Source of the DNA: Pseudomonadota bacterium
GTDB lineage: Bacteria; Myxococcota; Myxococcia; Myxococcales; Anaeromyxobacteraceae
Direction: 5' to 3'
NCBI GenBank assembly: GCA_023428085.1
Contig: JAEYZK010000189.1
Span: forward strand, 1-7,819
Length of the DNA stretch: 7,819 bases
In this document: positions 3,945 to 7,819 of the stretch, one piece after another
How positions within the stretch are numbered: position 1 is the first letter of the stretch
How the letters are laid out: every line of letters begins with the position of its first letter
Notes under the pieces: generated by a model
Told to the model about the DNA's origin: nothing
Database searches by the model: none
The model's input: only the letters and a program-made list of their open reading frames with translations
Position numbers and translations under genes: made by a program

Positions 3945-5780
3945 GTGCGCACCTACCTCCGGCTCTTCCGGTTCGCGTGGCCGTACCGCTGGCGGTTCGC
4001 CGGCGCGCTCGGCGCGATGACCGTGTTCGCGGCGGCGAACTCGCTGTACGTCGTCCTCCTCGGCCCCGTCCTCTCGTTCCTGTTCTCGGGCGGCCAGGAC
4101 GGCGCCGGGGGCGCGCTCGCGCGCGTGCTGCCGCGGTGGCTCGACCTCTCGCCGCTCCTCGCGCGCCTGGACGGCGGGGGGATGCTGGCGCTGCTCCCGG
4201 TCCTCGTGTTCGGCGTCGCGCTCCTGAAGGGCGTCGCGTTCTTCGGCCAGCACTACCTCATGGCCTCGGTCTCCACGGGGATGGTGGCCGACCTCCGCTG
4301 CGCGCTCTTCGATCGGCTCGTGGGGCTCTCGCCGGCGTTCCACGCCCGGCACCACTCCGGCGACCTCCTGAGCCGGTTCAACCAGGACGTGGCGATGGTC
4401 CAGCTCGCGGTCACCGAGGCGATCGCGAGCTACCTGCGCGACGGCATCACCGTGGTCTGGATGCTCGGGACCTGCTTCTGGATGGACTGGCGCATGTCGC
4501 TCATGGCGTTCTGCGCCATCCCGGCGACGCTCGTCCCGGTGGTGCGGATGGCGCGCCGGCTCCGCCGCACGACCGGCCAGTCGGCGGCGAGCCTGGGCAA
4601 GATCTCGGAGATCGCGCTGGAGACGCTCGGGGGCATCCGCGTCGTCCAGGCGTTCGGGATGGAGCCGTACGAGCGCGGCCGGTTCCGCGACGCGATCCGC
4701 TCCCTCCGCCGGTTCGAGCTGGGCGTGGCGCGGCTGCGAGCCTTCTCGTCGCCGCTCATGGAGGTGATGGCCGCGGGCGGGATCGCCTTCACGATCTGGT
4801 GGGTCGGCGGCGAGATCCTCGCCGGCCGGCTCGAGGCCGCGAAGCTCCTCTCGTTCATGACCGCGGTCCTCATGCTCTACACGCCCGTGAAGCAGCTGGG
4901 GCGCGGCGGCCAGCTCGTCATGATGGGCGCCGCCTCGGGGGAGCGCCTCTTCTACGTGCTCGACTCGGCGGCGGCGGTGCCGGACGAGGGGACGGCGCGA
5001 CTCGAGGGGCTGCGCGACGCGATCCGGTTCGAGCGGGTGACCTTCGCCTACGGGGAGCGGCCGGTGCTGGAGGGGGTGGACCTCACGCTCCGGCGCGGTG
5101 AGGTGGTGGCGGTGGTCGGCCCTTCGGGCGGCGGGAAGACGACGCTCTCGAACCTGCTCCCGCGGTTCTGGGATCCGCAGGGCGGGCGGATCACCATCGA
5201 CGGCCGCGACGTCCGGAGCTTCACCCTCGCGAGCCTGCGCGCGCAGATCGCGGTGGTCGGGCAGGAGACCATCCTCTTCAACGACACGGTCCGCGCCAAC
5301 ATCGCCTACGGCCGGCCCGACCTCGCGCAGGACGACGTGGAGCGGGCCGCGCGCCGCGCGCAGGCGCACGAGTTCATCGCGCAGCTCCCGCAGGGCTACG
5401 ACACGGTGGTGGGCGAGCGCGGGGTGCTCCTCTCCGGCGGCCAGCGCCAGCGGATCGCCATCGCCCGCGCGTTCCTCAGGGACGCGCCCATCCTCGTGCT
5501 CGACGAGGCGACGAGCGCGCTCGACGCCGAGTCGGAGCGCGAGGTCCAGCGCGCGCTCGACGCGCTGATGCGGCTCGACGGCGCCCACCACCGCACGACG
5601 CTCGTCATCGCCCACCGGCTCTCGACGATCCGCCACGCGGACCGGATCGTGGTGCTCGTGCAGGGCCGCGTGGCCGAGGTGGGGACGCACGACGAGCTCC
5701 TCGCGCGCGGGGGCGAGTACGCGCGGCTGTGGCGGAGCTTCGAGGGCGCGGAGCGGCCGCAGGCGGTGGGGGTGGGCTGA
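3945..5780 (+). CDS. ABC exporter, fused permease and ATPase (MsbA-like lipid flippase type)
   Basis: A 611-residue half-transporter that would work as a homodimer in the inner membrane. The N-terminal half (about 15-335) is a type I exporter domain with hydrophobic segments near 18-47, 80-104, 168-200 and 272-315. It also carries the coupling-type segment VVQAFGMEPYERGRF. The ATPase half has Walker A GPSGGGKTT (392-400), Q-loop Gln 440, signature LSGGQ (496-500), Walker B ILVLDE (516-521), D-loop SALD and H-loop His 557, all intact. The stretch FNDTVRANIAYG and the overall length resemble MsbA and related lipid or lipid-linked glycan exporters. The GTG start at 3945 comes 7 bp after the glycosyltransferase stop with no Shine-Dalgarno sequence, pointing to translational coupling. 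Neighbouring transferases suggest a lipid A, glycolipid or lipid-linked oligosaccharide cargo. Peptide or drug export cannot be excluded from sequence alone. Confidence 0.93.
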   Translation: MRTYLRLFRFAWPYRWRFAGALGAMTVFAAANSLYVVLLGPVLSFLFSGGQDGAGGALARVLPRWLDLSPLLARLDGGGMLALLPVLVFGVALLKGVAFFGQHYLMASVSTGMVADLRCALFDRLVGLSPAFHARHHSGDLLSRFNQDVAMVQLAVTEAIASYLRDGITVVWMLGTCFWMDWRMSLMAFCAIPATLVPVVRMARRLRRTTGQSAASLGKISEIALETLGGIRVVQAFGMEPYERGRFRDAIRSLRRFELGVARLRAFSSPLMEVMAAGGIAFTIWWVGGEILAGRLEAAKLLSFMTAVLMLYTPVKQLGRGGQLVMMGAASGERLFYVLDSAAAVPDEGTARLEGLRDAIRFERVTFAYGERPVLEGVDLTLRRGEVVAVVGPSGGGKTTLSNLLPRFWDPQGGRITIDGRDVRSFTLASLRAQIAVVGQETILFNDTVRANIAYGRPDLAQDDVERAARRAQAHEFIAQLPQGYDTVVGERGVLLSGGQRQRIAIARAFLRDAPILVLDEATSALDAESEREVQRALDALMRLDGAHHRTTLVIAHRLSTIRHADRIVVLVQGRVAEVGTHDELLARGGEYARLWRSFEGAERPQAVGVG

Positions 5781-5796
5781 CCGCCGCAGCCGGGGA

Positions 5797-6648
5797 TCAG
5801 CGGAGCGCGTCCCCGGCCGCCGCCGCGCCCTGGGACCCGGCCTCGCGTCGGCCCCCGCCCTCCGCGAGGTGGTCCGCGAGCCCGCGGACGGCCCGCGTCC
5901 GCCCACTCCGCTCGACTTCACGAAGCGTGACCCAGTTCGGGTTGTCGTCCTGGAGCACCGACGGCGGGTGCCAGAGGTGCAGCGCGACCGCGCCCATCCG
6001 GAGATCCCGGCGGCGGAGCCCGAGGTGGAACGCGCGCTGCGCGAGCTCGGCGTCCTCGAGGCCCCAGCCCCGCAGGCGCTCCTCGAACCCGTTCAGCGCG
6101 ACGAGGTCGTCGCGCCAGAACGCGAAGTTGCAGCTCTTCACCCCGTCCCGCCGCTGGTGCGGGCGCCCCCACAGGTCGCGCAGGCGCGGCGCGCGCACGA
6201 GGTGCCGGCGCCGCTCCAGCCCGGCCGCGAGGAACGGGACGTCGAGCCGCCGCGCCGCGAGGAGCGCGCGCGTGCGCGCCTCGGGCAGCAGCACGCGCGA
6301 CCCCTGCGCGAAGCAGCCCCGCCGCGCGAAGGCGCGGTGGTCGGCGACGAAGTCGGGCCCCGGCACCATGTCGCCGTCGAGGAAGACGACATAGTCGCCC
6401 CGGGCGGCGGCGACGCCGCGGTTCCGGGCCCGGCAGGCGCCGCGGCCGTGGCGGGCCTGGGTGAGGTGCAGGAGCGGCGCCGGGAACCCGGGCCGCGCGG
6501 CCTCGACGCACGCGCGGGTCCCGGCCGCGGCGCCGTCCTCCGTGACGATCACCTCGAACGGCGCGACCCGCTGGCGCGCCACCCCGCGCAGGACGAGCTC
6601 GAGCGCGTCGGGGCGCTCACAGGTGAGGACGACGAGGGAGAGGCGCAT
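5797..6648 (-). CDS. Family 2 glycosyltransferase with C-terminal galactosyltransferase-like (GT7C) region
   Basis: A 283-residue GT-A transferase. LSLVVLTCERPDALELVL (3-20) begins the nucleotide-binding half, with VIVTEDGA (33-40) next. RARNRGVAAARGDYVVFLDGD (73-93) ends in the metal-binding DGD. The second half has VKSCNFAFWRDDLVALNGF (170-188), GWGLEDAELAQR (194-205) with the likely catalytic acidic pair, and HLWHPP (224-229). This order is typical of bacterial GT2 enzymes with a GT7C-like acceptor region, often found in LPS or capsule loci. The last 30 residues are Gly/Ala/Arg-rich and probably disordered. The ATG at 6646-6648 is preceded by GGAG at close spacing. The gene converges on the ABC exporter gene, 16 bp apart, and diverges from the next transferase, 76 bp apart. 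It is therefore transcribed separately from its presumed partners. Sugar specificity is unknown. Confidence 0.92.
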   Translation of the reverse strand: MRLSLVVLTCERPDALELVLRGVARQRVAPFEVIVTEDGAAAGTRACVEAARPGFPAPLLHLTQARHGRGACRARNRGVAAARGDYVVFLDGDMVPGPDFVADHRAFARRGCFAQGSRVLLPEARTRALLAARRLDVPFLAAGLERRRHLVRAPRLRDLWGRPHQRRDGVKSCNFAFWRDDLVALNGFEERLRGWGLEDAELAQRAFHLGLRRRDLRMGAVALHLWHPPSVLQDDNPNWVTLREVERSGRTRAVRGLADHLAEGGGRREAGSQGAAAAGDALR

Positions 6649-6682
6649 CTCGCTCCGGGCCTACCGCCGGGGGCGGCGGTGA

Positions 6683-6694
6683 CTACAAGTGTAG
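6683..6694. promoter_or_regulatory. Palindrome CTACA-AG-TGTAG in a short divergent promoter region
   Basis: The 76-bp gap between two divergent glycosyltransferase genes contains a perfect 5-bp inverted repeat with a 2-base spacer. It is the most A/T-rich spot in the gap. TACAAG on the plus strand and TACACT on the minus strand each match four of six -10 consensus bases. It could be a shared -10 region or an operator. A G/C hairpin ACCGCC/GGCGGT at 6663-6680 lies next to it. No -35 element is clear. Confidence 0.35.
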
Positions 6695-6712
6695 GGGGCG
6701 GCGCGCGGGAAG

Positions 6713-6719
6713 AAAGGAG
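6713..6719 (+). promoter_or_regulatory. Shine-Dalgarno sequence fixing the last glycosyltransferase start
   Basis: AAAGGAG ends five bases before the ATG at 6725-6727, ideal spacing. It selects this start and confirms the plus-strand frame, which runs off the window without a stop. Confidence 0.85.
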
Positions 6720-6724
6720 CGGAG

Positions 6725-7819
6725 ATGGGTCGGCGTGCGGTGGCGCGCTGGTGGGAGCGCGTGCGCGAGGGGGGGCGGCGGCGCGCCTGGCAGCGGCACC
6801 ACGCGGAGCGGGCGGTGGACGTGGTGGTCTCCCACGCGGAGGTCAACGAGCGCCACGGCACCGGCGTGCTCCTGCGGCGGCTCTTCGGGGACGCCCCCGA
6901 CGTCGCCTCGATCCGCTCCCGCGACGACTACGACGCGCGCCAGCGGTTCGGCGCCTGGAGCGCGCGCGTGGTCCAGCCCGATCTCGATCGCGCCGCCGCC
7001 CTGCGCCGCGTCCGCGCCGTGCTGGGCCCGGGCCCCGTGCGGCGCATCCTCGCGGTCCCGTACCACCCCGACGACGCCCGCACGGCGCTCGCCCTGCTCG
7101 ACGCGGGGGGCGGGCCCCTCTGCACGTGGGTGATGGACGATCGGAACGTGCAGGGGGACGGCATCCCGGACGCGCTCCTCGGCGAGCTGCTCCGCCGCTC
7201 GGCGCTCCGCCTCGCGATCTCGCAGGAGCTCTGCGACGCCCTCCGGGGCAAGTACGGCGTCCCCGTCGCGTTCGTCCCGCCCGTGGTCGATCCCGCGCTC
7301 GTGCCGCGCGACCCCGTCCCCCCTCCCGCCGACCTCCGGCGGGGCGTGATGCTCGGCAACGTCTGGGGGCAACGCTGGCTGAGCCGGCTCCTCGGCGCGC
7401 TCGAGGGGAGCGGCGTCGAGCTCGACTGGTACGCGAGCGCGGCGCCCCGGTGGCACGACGCGGGCGCGCCCGCGCTCCGGCGCGCGGGCATCCGGCATCG
7501 CGTGGGGTTGCCGGACGCGGCGCTCGCCGCCGCGCTGCGCGGCGCCGCCTTCGCGGTCCTGCCCACGGGCACGCTCGACGCGGCCGACGACCACGCCGCG
7601 ATCGCCCGCTTCTCGCTCCCGAGCAAGCTCGTCTACACCACCGCGGTCGCGCACCTGCCCGTGCTCGTCGTCGGCCACCCGGACACGGCGGCGGCCCGCT
7701 TCGTCGCGCGGGCCGGGATCGGGCTCACGGTCCCGTACGAGCAGCGCGCCCTCCGCGCCGCCGCCGCGGAGCTCGCGCGCCCCGAGGTGCAGGGCGCGCT
7801 GCGCGCGCGGGCCGCGGCG
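6725..7819 (+). CDS. GT-B-like (GT4-type) glycosyltransferase, 5' part
   Basis: The frame is open from ATG 6725 to the last base, giving 365 residues without a C-terminus. The N-terminal half reads as one Rossmann domain: VDVVVSHAEVNERHGTGVLL (31-50), then VRRILAVPYHPDD, then CTWVMDDRNVQGDG (133-146). A linker LRLAISQELCDALRGKYGVPVAFVPPVVDP (161-190) has the form found between the halves of GT-B enzymes, where a fixed pattern of V..PPVVD leads into the donor-binding half. The second half starts with VMLGNVWGQRWLSRLLGAL (208-226) and reaches FSLPSKLVYTTAVAHLPVLVVG (296-317), which resembles the S.K..EY...G.PV segment of GT4 enzymes, though the usual acidic EX7E residues are not clear. Assignment to a transferase is therefore good but the family is tentative. 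Placement beside two GT2 genes and an exporter supports envelope glycan synthesis. Confidence 0.65.
   Translation, partial: MGRRAVARWWERVREGGRRRAWQRHHAERAVDVVVSHAEVNERHGTGVLLRRLFGDAPDVASIRSRDDYDARQRFGAWSARVVQPDLDRAAALRRVRAVLGPGPVRRILAVPYHPDDARTALALLDAGGGPLCTWVMDDRNVQGDGIPDALLGELLRRSALRLAISQELCDALRGKYGVPVAFVPPVVDPALVPRDPVPPPADLRRGVMLGNVWGQRWLSRLLGALEGSGVELDWYASAAPRWHDAGAPALRRAGIRHRVGLPDAALAAALRGAAFAVLPTGTLDAADDHAAIARFSLPSKLVYTTAVAHLPVLVVGHPDTAAARFVARAGIGLTVPYEQRALRAAAAELARPEVQGALRARAAA

Noticed and set aside
3336..5921. Very long minus-strand open frame (861 codons) opposite the glycosyltransferase and ABC exporter genes
   Set aside because: It is Arg/Glu/Pro/Ala-rich without domains, and lies opposite two genes with complete family motifs. 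Long antisense frames are expected when codon third positions are almost all G or C.

Overview
The window comes from a very G+C-rich genome. Nearly every codon ends in G or C, and this is why long open frames appear antisense to the real genes. The gene set (a group 2-type ECF sigma factor, a CoA-binding protein, small secreted proteins and an envelope glycosyltransferase cluster) and the codon use fit Myxococcota, most likely an Anaeromyxobacter-like bacterium. That assignment is inference; nothing in the window proves it. Both ends cut genes: a spermidine synthase-like protein on the left lacks its N-terminus and a glycosyltransferase on the right lacks its C-terminus.

Layout. Bases 1-522 (+) are the end of a spermidine synthase/SAM methyltransferase-fold protein. 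Directly after its stop come two short heptanucleotide arrays, (TCAGTTG)n and (GTGAACT)n. Their shared CAGTT/AACTG cores face each other across a small hairpin. The last unit of the second array supplies the GTG start of a cysteine-rich lipoprotein (619-1020, +). Convergent to it lies a leftward group: an ECF sigma factor (1036-1707), a CoA-binding domain protein (1821-2288) and a small secreted protein made of ten-residue acidic repeats (2395-2736). A 13-bp perfect stem-loop separates the last two.

From 2987 rightward the window is an envelope polysaccharide or lipid cluster. It holds a GT2 glycosyltransferase (2987-3937, +), an MsbA-type ABC exporter 7 bp downstream (3945-5780, +), a second GT2 glycosyltransferase convergent to it (5797-6648, -), and a GT-B-like glycosyltransferase divergent from that one (6725 to the end, +). 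The simplest joint reading is that the transferases build a glycan or glycolipid and the ABC protein flips its lipid-linked form across the inner membrane. The substrate cannot be read from the sequence.

The least ordinary parts are the paired heptamer arrays with the lipoprotein start embedded in them, and the low-complexity acidic repeat protein whose 30-bp units show recent pairwise duplication. I found no tRNA, rRNA, CRISPR array, insertion sequence or clear defence system.
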